Below, piece after piece: positions 42,947-51,420 of a stretch of 64,000 nt of DNA. Location: positions 4,741 through 68,740 of the forward strand of contig CAJUDH010000007.1 of NCBI GenBank assembly GCA_910584845.1, given 5' to 3'. Below the pieces are notes generated by a model. It was given only the letters and a program-made list of their open reading frames with translations. It ran no database searches and was not told the origin of the DNA. The position numbers were made by a program, and so were the translations under genes. Source of the DNA: an uncultured Lachnospiraceae bacterium. Its GTDB lineage: Bacteria > Bacillota > Clostridia > Lachnospirales > Lachnospiraceae. The stretch's first letter is position 1. Each line of letters begins with the position of its first letter.

Positions 42947-44311
42947 ATGCTGAATATGTTTGAAGTGATCGAAACCAACAACATGATCGAGCATGAGCGG
43001 CTGGATGTGCGCACGATCACCATGGGCATCAGCCTGTTGGACTGCTGTGATGACGATTTGGCCGTGGTAAACGAAAAAATTTATCATAAAATCGTCTCCT
43101 ACGCCAAAGGCCTGGTATCTACCGGGGAGGCGATCGCCAGGGACTTTGGCGTCCCTATCGTGAATAAGAGGATTTCGGTGACGCCGGTGGCGCTGGTGGG
43201 CGGCTGCGCCTGCAAAACGCCGGAAGATTTTGTCACCATTGCCCGGACGTTAGACCGGGCGGCCCATGAGGTGGGCGTAAATTTTATCGGCGGATATTCC
43301 GCGCTGGTGTCCAAAGGCATGACCCAGGCAGACGAGAATTTGATCCGCTCCATCCCCCAGGCGCTGTCCTGCACAAAGCGGGTGTGCAGCTCCATCAACG
43401 TAGGGTCTACCAGGACTGGCCTTAACATGGATGCCATAAAGCTTATGGGGCAGGTAATCCTGGACACGGCCCAGGCTACCAAGGACCAGGATTCCTTGGG
43501 CTGCGCCAAACTGGTGGTATTTTGCAATGCCCCGGACGATAACCCGTTTATGGCCGGCGCTTTCCATGGGGTGACAGAGGCCGATGCCATCATCAACGTA
43601 GGGGTCAGCGGCCCGGGGGTGGTAAAAGTGGCTTTGGAAAAGGCCCGGGGTGAAAATTTTGAAGTGCTTTGCGAGACGATCAAAAAGACGGCTTTCAAAA
43701 TCACCCGGGTGGGCCAGCTGGTAGCCCAGGAGGCGTCCCGGCGCTTAAACGTCCCCTTTGGGATTATTGATTTGTCCCTGGCCCCCACGCCGGCAGTGGG
43801 GGACAGCGTGGCGGAAATCCTGGAAGAGATCGGGCTGGAGTGCGTAGGGGCGCCAGGGACCACGGCAGCTTTGGCTATGCTTAACGACCAGGTGAAAAAA
43901 GGGGGGGTTATGGCTTCCTCCTATGTAGGCGGGCTTAGCGGGGCATTTATACCGGTCAGCGAGGACCAGGGCATGATTGACGCGGTGGCCAAAGGGGCCC
44001 TTACTTTGGAAAAGCTGGAGGCCATGACCTGTGTGTGTTCCGTGGGCCTGGACATGATTGCCGTCCCCGGCGACATCCCCGCCTCCACCATTTCCGGGAT
44101 TATCGCCGACGAGGCGGCCATCGGCATGGTCAACCAAAAGACCACTGCGGTCCGGGTGATTCCGGTGATGGGAAAAACCGTAGGGGACACGGTAGAGTTT
44201 GGCGGCCTTTTGGGCTATGCGCCGGTGATGCCGGTAAACCGGTATTCCTGCGAAAAATTTATTAACCGGGGCGGAAGGATTCCCGCACCCATCCATAGTT
44301 TTAAGAATTAA
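42947..44311 (+). CDS. PFL family protein (UPF0210/DUF711)
   Basis: A 454-aa protein of the UPF0210/DUF711 group, related in fold to glycyl-radical-type barrels but lacking an obvious radical site. Family blocks seen: TMGISLLDCCDDDLA, VALVGGCACKTPEDFV, GFGKARGENFEVL-type region and GGRIPAPIHSFKN at the end. Function unknown. AAGGAGGG precedes the ATG. It forms a conserved pair with the ACT gene upstream and ends in a four-base convergent overlap with tmcAL. Confidence 0.92.
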   Translation: MLNMFEVIETNNMIEHERLDVRTITMGISLLDCCDDDLAVVNEKIYHKIVSYAKGLVSTGEAIARDFGVPIVNKRISVTPVALVGGCACKTPEDFVTIARTLDRAAHEVGVNFIGGYSALVSKGMTQADENLIRSIPQALSCTKRVCSSINVGSTRTGLNMDAIKLMGQVILDTAQATKDQDSLGCAKLVVFCNAPDDNPFMAGAFHGVTEADAIINVGVSGPGVVKVALEKARGENFEVLCETIKKTAFKITRVGQLVAQEASRRLNVPFGIIDLSLAPTPAVGDSVAEILEEIGLECVGAPGTTAALAMLNDQVKKGGVMASSYVGGLSGAFIPVSEDQGMIDAVAKGALTLEKLEAMTCVCSVGLDMIAVPGDIPASTISGIIADEAAIGMVNQKTTAVRVIPVMGKTVGDTVEFGGLLGYAPVMPVNRYSCEKFINRGGRIPAPIHSFKN

Positions 44312-45603
44312 TGAAGCACGGCCACGGGGCAGCTGTATTCATTGGGCACCCGCCGGAGGCTTTTGGCAAATATAAGGGATTGGTACAGGTGGGAAGCATA
44401 AAATTCCGTCTGCAGCATGGCAAGGCCGTCATCGCCTAAGATTTTGCGGGCGTTGGCGGTCTTCGTGACGAGGGGGAGGGAAGTGTTGCGTTTGATATGG
44501 CTAAGCAGGGGCCCGGCATGGCGGGAAAAGCCCAGGATCCGGGCATAGGCCACATAATCCAGGCTTTTAAAGCAGGCAGCCTGTTCTGCCGTGATATTCA
44601 GCAATACATGGAGCAAGGCGCGGCTGACCCGGGTATAGGTGTAGCCCCGGGTTTTCAGTTGGGAAACCCGCCCGGAAAAGGTGTCAAAATACAGGATGTT
44701 CTTTTCCAAACGGGCCGCCAGTTCCGGGGACATATCCAGGAAACGGGCCAAAAGGCCGGCATGTGGCAGTTCCAGAAGCCGATGGTTCAAAAGCGGGGTC
44801 AAATCATCCGGGAAGATGGGGGTTGGCTTTGCCCACGGCTTGCTTCCGGGCCATACGGGCAGGGCCCCTTGCATAAGGGCCGCTGTTTTTAGGGGGACTT
44901 GGCTGTATGCCCAGGGAAGGCATCCCTCCTTTATGGCTTTCCGTATGGCGGAAGCAGAAGCGTATGAGGAGGCGTCCGGCATCCCTTCGTCATGGTAGGC
45001 CTGGCCAAAGCGCCGGATTGCCAGGGGGGCAATGAGGCTGCCCCTTTTTTTTAAGGCCCTTAAATATTCCACAGCCAGAATATTGTTGGGGGAGGACAGC
45101 ATTTCCCCCCAATCCGGGCCAAAGGGGCTTGGGGAAGACGGACCTGGGGAAAAATAGTGGAGGAGCGCCAGGCTTCTGGCTTTCGGAAAGGACATGCCTT
45201 GGCGCAGCCGCTTTTGTAGCTCATCCACATACTCTGCCGGTTCTTGCCCCAAAACAAGGGCAAGCTGGGAGAGCTGGCATAAATCCCCGGATTCGGTGCC
45301 AAAGCACAGGGTGCCCACGACCCCCAGACGGTCTAAAAGGGCGACTCCGCAGGAGGCAAAATCGTTTGCGCTGCCTGTGGCAAAACAGACCGGCAGTTCC
45401 AGCACCAGGTCCACGCCGGCATGGAGGGCCATTAAAGCGCGCGTATGTTTGTCATAAATGGCAGGCTCGCCCCTCTGGACAAAATCCCCACTCATTACTA
45501 CAACGATATAATCCGCCCCGGTCCGGGAGCGGAGTTCTTTTATCTGATAAGCATGGCCCTTGTGGAAAGGGTTATATTCTGCAATGATAGCGGCAACTTT
45601 CAA
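44308..45603 (-). CDS. tmcAL: tRNA(Met) cytidine acetate ligase
   Basis: A 431-aa nucleotidyltransferase-fold enzyme. TmcAL proteins activate acetate with ATP and acetylate the wobble cytidine of elongator tRNA(Met). The HxGH active site is at residues 14-17 (AEYNPFHKGHAYQI), followed by VVMSGDFVQRGEPAIYDK and VLELPVCFATGSANDFA. I prefer a TTG start at 45603 (first residues LKVAAIIAEYNP), because GAGAGGGA lies just upstream and the family begins here; an in-frame ATG at 45663 adds 20 residues. It is monocistronic, converging on the PFL gene. Confidence 0.88.
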   Translation of the reverse strand: MKVAAIIAEYNPFHKGHAYQIKELRSRTGADYIVVVMSGDFVQRGEPAIYDKHTRALMALHAGVDLVLELPVCFATGSANDFASCGVALLDRLGVVGTLCFGTESGDLCQLSQLALVLGQEPAEYVDELQKRLRQGMSFPKARSLALLHYFSPGPSSPSPFGPDWGEMLSSPNNILAVEYLRALKKRGSLIAPLAIRRFGQAYHDEGMPDASSYASASAIRKAIKEGCLPWAYSQVPLKTAALMQGALPVWPGSKPWAKPTPIFPDDLTPLLNHRLLELPHAGLLARFLDMSPELAARLEKNILYFDTFSGRVSQLKTRGYTYTRVSRALLHVLLNITAEQAACFKSLDYVAYARILGFSRHAGPLLSHIKRNTSLPLVTKTANARKILGDDGLAMLQTEFYASHLYQSLIFAKSLRRVPNEYSCPVAVLH

Positions 45604-45764
45604 GCCGGTCCCTCTCTTTCCTGAAAATATTTTTGAATTTACGGGGAATATGATACCCATCATACAACAAATCTACCTATCTGAAAAGGTTTTTATATAA
45701 GGGATGGATAAGAAGGCAGGCGGCAGCAGCCTGGTATTTTTTATGAGAAATTAAAGATTATATA

Positions 45765-45794
45765 TTGTCATAATACATTATATTATGATATACT
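45765..45794 (+). promoter_or_regulatory. Promoter and palindromic operator of the frlC-like gene
   Basis: TTGTCA at 45765 and TATACT at 45789 are 18 bases apart. The spacer is filled by the dyad TCATAATA / TATTATGA (45768-45775, 45781-45788). A dyad inside the promoter fits repression by the GntR-type FrlR. Confidence 0.65.
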
Positions 45795-45824
45795 GGATTT
45801 ATCAAATGCAAAGGAGCATCCGCT

Positions 45825-46661
45825 ATGAAAATGATCCATCGGGGGCAACTGGCCGGTATGAATATCCATTACCGCTATTTTTCCCTGGAATATTTCCTGG
45901 AGGCCCAGATGAGGGCCGGTTTTGAGTCCATTGAACTGTGGGCAGGCTCGCCCCATTTTTTCTTGAGCAACCTGGAGTATGGCGACTGTGCCCAGGTAAA
46001 GCGCATGGTGCGGGAGAGGGGGCTTACGGTCAAGGTGATTACGCCGGAAAACTGCACCGTGCCGTACCAGTTTGCGGCGGCAGACCCAGAGCTTTACCGC
46101 AGGAGCTTTGACTACTTTAAAAAAGGCCTGGACGCAGGGGAGGAATTAGGCTGTGGGATTATGGCAGTCCATTCCGGAAGGGGCAACCTAAACGAAGACC
46201 GGGAGGAGGCCTGGAAGCGGGGCAGGGATATGCTGGCAAGGCTGTCCGACTACGCCCAGCCCAAAGGCATTACACTGGCCATGGAGTCATTGCGGCCCGA
46301 GGAAACCAACTTGGGGGTGACCCTGCAAGACGTGAAACGGATGTTTGACGAAATCCGCCACCCCCATTTTAAGGCCATGGTCGACACCTGCGCCATGGGG
46401 GTGTCCGGCGAAAGCCTGGAACAGTGGTTTCAAACCTTGGGGGATGAGAACATTGTACATATGCATTTTGTGGACGGCACGCCTTACGGGCACTTGATCT
46501 GGGGGGACGGGAAACATGACCTGCAAAACTGGCTGGAAACGCTTTACCGCCACAACTATAAAGGCCTCCTAAGCCAGGAGATCACTGCGCAGGAATACCT
46601 TTTTAAACCGGCAGAGGCAGATATGCGTAATTATCAAAAGTTTGTACCATACATGGAGTGA
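45825..46661 (+). CDS. frlC: Fructoselysine 3-epimerase-like TIM-barrel protein
   Basis: A 278-aa sugar phosphate isomerase/epimerase-fold protein resembling FrlC, which interconverts psicoselysine and fructoselysine so both feed the same pathway. Seen: the AP-endonuclease-2 barrel with SIELWAGSPHF, metal-site regions MAVHSGRGNLNEDRE, AMESLRPEETN, MVDTCAMGVSGE and MHFVDGTPYGH, and a late catalytic Glu in LLSQEITAQE. Length is normal. GAGGAGC-like AAAGGAGC precedes the ATG. It starts the fructoselysine locus and is followed by a HAD phosphatase, frlD and frlR. The call is by similarity plus the locus. Confidence 0.82.
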   Translation: MKMIHRGQLAGMNIHYRYFSLEYFLEAQMRAGFESIELWAGSPHFFLSNLEYGDCAQVKRMVRERGLTVKVITPENCTVPYQFAAADPELYRRSFDYFKKGLDAGEELGCGIMAVHSGRGNLNEDREEAWKRGRDMLARLSDYAQPKGITLAMESLRPEETNLGVTLQDVKRMFDEIRHPHFKAMVDTCAMGVSGESLEQWFQTLGDENIVHMHFVDGTPYGHLIWGDGKHDLQNWLETLYRHNYKGLLSQEITAQEYLFKPAEADMRNYQKFVPYME

Positions 46662-46687
46662 CGGGTGGGGTACGGAAAGGGGCGGCG

Positions 46688-47380
46688 ATGATTCAAGCAG
46701 TAGTATTTGATATGGACGGCCTGATGTTTGACACGGAACGGCTGGCCAGCGACGCGTGGCTTAAGATTGGGAAACTTCATGGGCTGCCGATCACGGAATC
46801 GGTCATGAACCGTATGAAAGGCCTCCGCCTGGAAGCCTGCATAAGCATATTTCAAGAAGAATTGGGGGAAGATTTTGATTATTGGGCGCTGCGCAAAGAG
46901 CGGACAGAATATGTCAACCGTTGGATCCAGGAACATGGGGTGCCGGTAAAGCCGGGGCTGAGGGAATTGCTGGCCTGGCTGAAAGGCCATGGCTATAAAA
47001 TCGCCCTGGCGACTTCCACCTACCGTAAGACGGCCAGCCGTTATCTGGAACTGGCCCAGGTCAGCGGTTATTTCCCCTACCAGGTTTTCGGCGACATGGT
47101 GGAAAACGGCAAGCCGGAGCCGGATATTTTCCTACGGGCGGCCAGAGAGGTGGAAACCCCGCCCGGGCAATGCCTGGTGCTGGAAGATTCTTATGCGGGC
47201 GTGGAAGCCGGGTGGCGGGCCGGATGCCCGGTGATTATGGTTCCGGATGTTCTTTTGCCTACGGAGCGGGAAAAAGGGCGCACGGTTGCCTGTGTCAAGA
47301 CGCTCCATGAGGTAATCCCATGGCTTGCCGAAGGGCAGAAAAAGGAAAGGGAAGATGGTTTTGGGCTACAAATAGGATAG
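46688..47380 (+). CDS. HAD family hydrolase (beta-phosphoglucomutase/phosphatase-like)
   Basis: A 230-aa HAD protein with the nucleophile motif VFDMDGLMFDTE, a helical cap, a threonine/serine motif LATSTYRKTAS and the acidic end LVLEDSYAGVEAGWRAG. The LMFDTE form is typical of HAD phosphatases acting on sugar phosphates, or beta-phosphoglucomutase-like enzymes. It lies between the frlC-like and frlD genes, so it may dephosphorylate a fructoselysine pathway intermediate or a side product that accumulates (inference). Start at 46688 after AAGGGG; earlier in-frame codons lack support. Confidence 0.88.
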   Translation: MIQAVVFDMDGLMFDTERLASDAWLKIGKLHGLPITESVMNRMKGLRLEACISIFQEELGEDFDYWALRKERTEYVNRWIQEHGVPVKPGLRELLAWLKGHGYKIALATSTYRKTASRYLELAQVSGYFPYQVFGDMVENGKPEPDIFLRAAREVETPPGQCLVLEDSYAGVEAGWRAGCPVIMVPDVLLPTEREKGRTVACVKTLHEVIPWLAEGQKKEREDGFGLQIG

Positions 47381-47393
47381 AAGAAAATCCATA

Positions 47394-47424
47394 TTGACAA
47401 TTGGTTATATAATGTTATATATTG
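47394..47424 (+). promoter_or_regulatory. Promoter and FrlR-type operator of frlD
   Basis: TTGACA at 47394 and TATATT at 47418 (18-base spacer). The sequence GTTATATAATGTTATATATTG (47404-47424), a repeated TTATATA half-site, overlaps the spacer and the -10 box. It matches the motif upstream of frlB. Confidence 0.68.
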
Positions 47425-47493
47425 TATTGAATTAAAAATAACAAATGGGCCCGCAGGGAAGGAACTGCATGGGCCGGCTTGGGAGGTTACGCC

Positions 47494-48363
47494 ATGAAAG
47501 AAGCAAAAATTATCGCTATCGGAGACAATGTGGTGGATAAATATTTATCCAGAGGGAAAATGTATCCTGGGGGGCAGTGCATGAATACCTGCGTCTATTC
47601 CAAGATGAACGGGGGGGTGCCTGCCTATCTGGGAAAGTTTGGCGATGATGCGGTAGCAGAATATAATTGTATGATCCTGGATAAATTGGGGATTGATTAC
47701 AGCCATTCCCGCCATTTCCACGGGGAGAACGGTGCAGCCAGGGTGACCCTGTACAATGGTGACCGGGTTTTCTTGGGTTCCAACCGGGGAGGCGTGGCTA
47801 AGGAACACCGTTATAGCTTTACCGGGGAGGATATGGATTATATCAGCGGCTTTGATATTATTTATTCCAATACCAACAGCTATATCCTGCAAGACCTTCC
47901 TCTTTTACACAGCACGGGGGTGCCCATTGCTTTTGACCTGTCTACGGAGTGGGATAAAGGGCTTTTGGACCAGGTGTGCCCTTATATCCAGATAGCCCTG
48001 CTGTCCTGTGCCCACCTGCGCGACGTGGACCGGGAGAGGGAAATGAGGCGTGTGGCTGATTACGGGGTCAGGCTGGTCATCGGCACCGTTGGGGAGGCAG
48101 GGTCCTATGCCTTATATGAAGACGAGATCCTGTTTATGGAATCCTGCCATGCAGATAAGGTATTGGACACGATGGGGGCCGGGGATTCCTATTTTGCGAC
48201 GTTATTGACGGCCCTTTTGCAAGATGAGGCGCCGCTTTTTGAGGCAAACCACGCAAAAATGAGGATACGCCTTCTCCACGCCATGAAACTAGGGGCCGAA
48301 TTTGCAGCAAAAGTATGTGGGATGGAAGGCGCTTTCGGATATGGGACGGCAATTGTGGAATAA
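47494..48363 (+). CDS. frlD: Fructoselysine 6-kinase
   Basis: A 289-aa PfkB-family sugar kinase resembling FrlD, which phosphorylates fructoselysine at C6. Seen: KIIAIGDNVVDKYLSRGK and GGQCMNTCVYSKMNG at the N-terminus, and the PfkB signature with catalytic D231 in DTMGAGDSYFATLL. The product is cleaved by the FrlB deglycase encoded at 53639-54607. Start at 47494 with GGGAGG upstream. It has its own regulated promoter, separate from the frlC-like/HAD pair. Confidence 0.88.
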   Translation: MKEAKIIAIGDNVVDKYLSRGKMYPGGQCMNTCVYSKMNGGVPAYLGKFGDDAVAEYNCMILDKLGIDYSHSRHFHGENGAARVTLYNGDRVFLGSNRGGVAKEHRYSFTGEDMDYISGFDIIYSNTNSYILQDLPLLHSTGVPIAFDLSTEWDKGLLDQVCPYIQIALLSCAHLRDVDREREMRRVADYGVRLVIGTVGEAGSYALYEDEILFMESCHADKVLDTMGAGDSYFATLLTALLQDEAPLFEANHAKMRIRLLHAMKLGAEFAAKVCGMEGAFGYGTAIVE

Positions 48364-48402
48364 ATAAATTGACAGAATTTTTTCGATTTTGCCATAGAAT
48401 CC

Positions 48403-48431
48403 TTGCATAATTTTAGTTTTAATGGTATTAT
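48403..48431 (+). promoter_or_regulatory. Promoter of frlR
   Basis: TTGCAT at 48403 and TATTAT at 48426 with a 17-base spacer. A TTATGTTATAA half-operator follows at about 48428-48438, so autoregulation is likely. Confidence 0.6.
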
Positions 48432-48484
48432 TATGTTATAAGACTATCCAATACGATTCAGTTATTGAGATTGTGAGGTAATTC

Positions 48485-49201
48485 ATGGTTAAAAATTCCA
48501 TAGTTCCTTTATACCGGCAGTTATCGGATGAGATCAAGGCCCAGATTGACGAAGGAAAGTTAAGGTCTGGAGACCGCTTGATGACAGAGGCAGAGTTCAG
48601 CCAGCAACATGGGGTGAGCCGGATCACCGTGCGCAAAGCCATTGAACTTTTGGTGGATGAGGGGTTCGTGATCCGAAAACAAGGCATCGGCACATTTGTG
48701 GCGGAAAAGAAGATGCACCGGGTTATGGATTCCGACAACTGGGTGCGCAGCTTTTCCGAAGCCAGCCGCCTAAGCGGGCAGGAGCCTTCTACCGAACTGG
48801 TTTCCGTAGAGTGGGTCATGCCGGAGGCTTCGATTTTGTACCATCTCCATGTGGGGGAAGACGAGAAGGTTTTGAAAATCTCCCGCCTGCGCAAAATTGA
48901 CGGGGTCCCGGTCATGATGGAAACCAATTACTATCCGCAAAAAATGGATTTTCTTTTACAGGCAAATTTAACCGGGTCTACTTATGAGGTGTTCCGGGAA
49001 CATGGGCTGATCCCGTCCCACGGGGTAAAGACGGTACAAATCTGCTATGCCACGCCGGAAGAGGCCCAGCGGCTGGAAGTAAAAGAAAATCAGGCTTTAC
49101 TTTTGCAGTCAGAGGAAGTAAGCGACCAGAACCGGGAAATCCTGCACTACAGCAAGATCGTAGTAAATTCCCAGAGGTATTGCCTGACCATTGTCACCTG
49201 A
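48485..49201 (+). CDS. frlR: GntR/HutC family regulator, FrlR-like
   Basis: A 238-aa regulator. The N-terminal winged helix (FSQQHGVSRITVRKAIELLV, about residues 38-57) and the GIGTFVAEKK wing are followed by a UTRA ligand-binding domain (about 80-235). This is the HutC subfamily; FrlR in E. coli and B. subtilis controls fructoselysine genes. It likely binds the TTATATAAC-type palindromes found in the frlB, frlD and binding-protein promoters and releases them on binding a phosphorylated Amadori compound. Strong terminator directly after the gene. Confidence 0.87.
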   Translation: MVKNSIVPLYRQLSDEIKAQIDEGKLRSGDRLMTEAEFSQQHGVSRITVRKAIELLVDEGFVIRKQGIGTFVAEKKMHRVMDSDNWVRSFSEASRLSGQEPSTELVSVEWVMPEASILYHLHVGEDEKVLKISRLRKIDGVPVMMETNYYPQKMDFLLQANLTGSTYEVFREHGLIPSHGVKTVQICYATPEEAQRLEVKENQALLLQSEEVSDQNREILHYSKIVVNSQRYCLTIVT

Positions 49202-49256
49202 TATGCCGCACGGGAAAGGGCTTGGCAAAAGCCCGGCCGCCGGATGGAGGTGCCAG

Positions 49257-49307
49257 GACGGATAAACGGAATGAGTATACGCCCGTTCCGCTTATCCGTC
49301 TTTTTTT
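49257..49307 (+). terminator. Terminator of frlR
   Basis: GACGGATAA (49257-49265) pairs with TTATCCGTC (49292-49300), with a further inner CGGAA / TTCCG stem, and seven T residues follow. Confidence 0.9.
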
Positions 49308-49350
49308 GTTCCATAGAACGTTTGCCTGATCGGGCAAAATGCCCTATGGG

Positions 49351-49705
49351 AAGGGCCGCTCTGCGGCATAAGGGGGCCTGGGCGCGGCAGGGCCCTTTTT
49401 TATATCATAGGAAAGTGCGACCTATGATACAAAACGCTCCGCGGGGATCGCACTGCGGCGGAAAGGAATTATGTCGCTGAAGCGACCCGCCGCAGGCGGA
49501 GAATCCTGCAGAGCAGGATTCTTTTTTACTTTATAGGAAATTGCGCCCGATAAAGCAAAAACCCTCCGGGGGATGCGCACTTCGCGCCTAAGGGAAATGT
49601 CTGCTGACGCAGACGCGCTCCGGCGCAAGGGTCCGGTTCATCGGACCCTTTGTTGCTTTATTAGGAAAGTGTTCCTGTGATATAAAAAACGCCCATGTGG
49701 GCCGT
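49351..49705. repeat. Array of three hairpin-plus-TAGGAAA repeat units
   Basis: No gene. Three diverged units each consist of a hairpin, a T-run and ATAGGAAA(G/T)TG. Their hairpins end at about 49396, at 49521 (GAATCCTGC / GCAGGATTC, 49501-49521, then TTTTTT) and at 49650 (AAGGGTCCG / CGGACCCTT, 49627-49650). They lie between frlR and the importer genes and could be a genome-wide interspersed repeat. They would also insulate the two transcripts. Confidence 0.7.
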
Positions 49706-49775
49706 GCTGCATTCAATATAATATGGAAAAAATGTAAACGTTTGGCTAATTTCACAAAAAAATGAAAAAAAACTG

Positions 49776-49804
49776 TTGCAATACATATAACATTATGATA
49801 CAAT
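49776..49804 (+). promoter_or_regulatory. Promoter and operator of the importer operon
   Basis: TTGCAA at 49776 and TACAAT at 49799, 17-base spacer. ATATAACATTAT lies within the spacer and a second half-site, TGTTATAA, at about 49816, resembling the other FrlR-type sites. TGTAAACGTTTGGC at 49734 upstream resembles a catabolite-repression site with one mismatch. Confidence 0.65.
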
Positions 49805-49883
49805 ATGTAACAAGATGTTATAAGTTGTATACATACAACTAAGACAGCGAAACCAATCAAGAGTTGAAAGGAGAAAGGTTATT

Positions 49884-51236
49884 ATGAAAAAGAACCTCAA
49901 AAAGACACTGAGCGCGGGCTTGGCTGCCATGATGGCATTGAGCTTGGCTGCATGCGGCGGCGGTTCCTCTGACGCGCCGGCAACGACGGCGGCCGGCAAA
50001 GACGGGGCAGGGGAGGCAAAGCAGGAAGAGGCAGCCGGCGGGGACGTGAAGACCATCAAGCTGTTCCACCGTTTCCCGGACGACCCGTGCAACGCTTTCA
50101 TCGAGAAAAAGATTGCAGAGTATGAGGCGGCCCATCCAGGCATTAAGTTTGAGGTAACCAGCGCACAGAACCAGCCTTACAAAGAAAAAATCAAAGTTGT
50201 GGTAGGCTCTGACGAATGCCCGGATATTTTCTTTAGCTTTTGCGGCGAGTTTTCCGAACGTTTTATCCGTGAAGGCCTGCTGATGGATTTGACCCCTTAC
50301 CTGGAGGCAGACCCAGAGTGGAAGGCTAGCCTGATGGAGACCCAGATGGCAGAGTACACCACGGCAGACGGCATGGTCTATGGCATCCCGTTCCGCCTGG
50401 ATGCCAAAGAGTTTTTCTATAATGTAGATATGTTTAACGACTTGGGGCTGGAAGTACCCGAGACGTGGGATGACTTTATTAAGGTCCTGGATGCCATCCA
50501 GGCTTCCGGCGTAGTGCCGATCGCGGAAGGCAACCAGGACAAATGGCCGGGCGCCCATTACCTGGGTGCGCTCAATGAGCAGTGTGTGCCGGACGACGTA
50601 AGGGCCAAGGACTACGACCCCAAGACCGGCGAGTTTACCCACCCGGGCTATGTAGAGGCTTTTGAATATTATCAGCAGCTGGTACCATACATGAATATGG
50701 GCGTCAACGGCATGACCCATGATATGGCCCGCTTGGGCTTTACCAACGGCCAGAACGCCATCCTGTTTGCAGAGCTGGTGGAGATCACCAACATTAAGCA
50801 GGAAAACCCGGATATGAACTGGGGGATGTTCAAGTTCCCGGTAATTGAAGGCGCCAAGGGGAACCCGGACTTGGTATCCGGCGCTCCGGAAGGCTTTGCC
50901 ATTTCCTCTAAGACCGCTTATCCCGATGAATGCGTAGAGTTCTTAAAGTGGTTTTTGGGCGCTGAGACCGGCGCGCAGCAGGCGGCGGAAGTTGGCTGGT
51001 TCAATGCGTCCCTGGGTGTGGATGAAGGCCTGACAGACCCGTCTTTGATCAGTGCTTATGAAGTGATTGCCAATGCCAAAAAAATGGATATTTGGTTTGA
51101 CAATGCCCTGTATTCTACCGTGTGCGACGAATATCTGACCCAGATTTCTGACATTACCAACGGTGACGTAAGCCCGGCAGACGCTATGGCCAAGATTCAG
51201 AAAGTAGCGGCAGAGGCACAGAACCTGGCGCAGTAA
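49884..51236 (+). CDS. ABC transporter substrate-binding lipoprotein (Amadori-sugar locus)
   Basis: A 450-aa lipoprotein with lipobox SLAAC (C24) and a family 1 extracellular solute-binding fold (IKLFHRFPDDPCNAFIEKKI, PDIFFSFCGEFSERFI, FFYNVDMFNDLGLEVP). It has AGGAGAAAGG upstream and its own FrlR-like operator. It leads two sugar-type permeases, so it should capture fructoselysine or a related Amadori compound for import. E. coli uses the FrlA permease instead, while B. subtilis and Clostridia use ABC systems. No ATPase gene follows; a shared MsmK-type subunit would be needed. Confidence 0.88.
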   Translation: MKKNLKKTLSAGLAAMMALSLAACGGGSSDAPATTAAGKDGAGEAKQEEAAGGDVKTIKLFHRFPDDPCNAFIEKKIAEYEAAHPGIKFEVTSAQNQPYKEKIKVVVGSDECPDIFFSFCGEFSERFIREGLLMDLTPYLEADPEWKASLMETQMAEYTTADGMVYGIPFRLDAKEFFYNVDMFNDLGLEVPETWDDFIKVLDAIQASGVVPIAEGNQDKWPGAHYLGALNEQCVPDDVRAKDYDPKTGEFTHPGYVEAFEYYQQLVPYMNMGVNGMTHDMARLGFTNGQNAILFAELVEITNIKQENPDMNWGMFKFPVIEGAKGNPDLVSGAPEGFAISSKTAYPDECVEFLKWFLGAETGAQQAAEVGWFNASLGVDEGLTDPSLISAYEVIANAKKMDIWFDNALYSTVCDEYLTQISDITNGDVSPADAMAKIQKVAAEAQNLAQ

Positions 51237-51333
51237 GGCGTTGTTTCAAACAGGTGCCGTCATGAAACCTATCTGTTTTGGAGATAGGGCCAAAGGCTGT
51301 TTCAAGGCAGGCACATAAACATGGAAACCATGG

Positions 51334-51357
51334 CAGGGAGCAGGACACTGCTCCCTG
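51334..51357 (+). promoter_or_regulatory. Hairpin between binding-protein and permease genes
   Basis: CAGGGAGCA (51334-51342) pairs with TGCTCCCTG (51349-51357), followed only by TCTTT. Such hairpins give more binding-protein than permease mRNA by partial termination or by protecting the 3' end. Confidence 0.75.
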
Positions 51358-51420
51358 TCTTTAGAAAAAGCCGCCGGATCCGGCATCCAGGCGGTCCACA
51401 TTAAAAAGGTGGGTGTCAAC

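Noticed and set aside
49734..49747. Catabolite-repression (cre) site upstream of the importer promoter
   Set aside because: It resembles the consensus with a mismatch and lies upstream of -35; too weak to list as a feature on its own.
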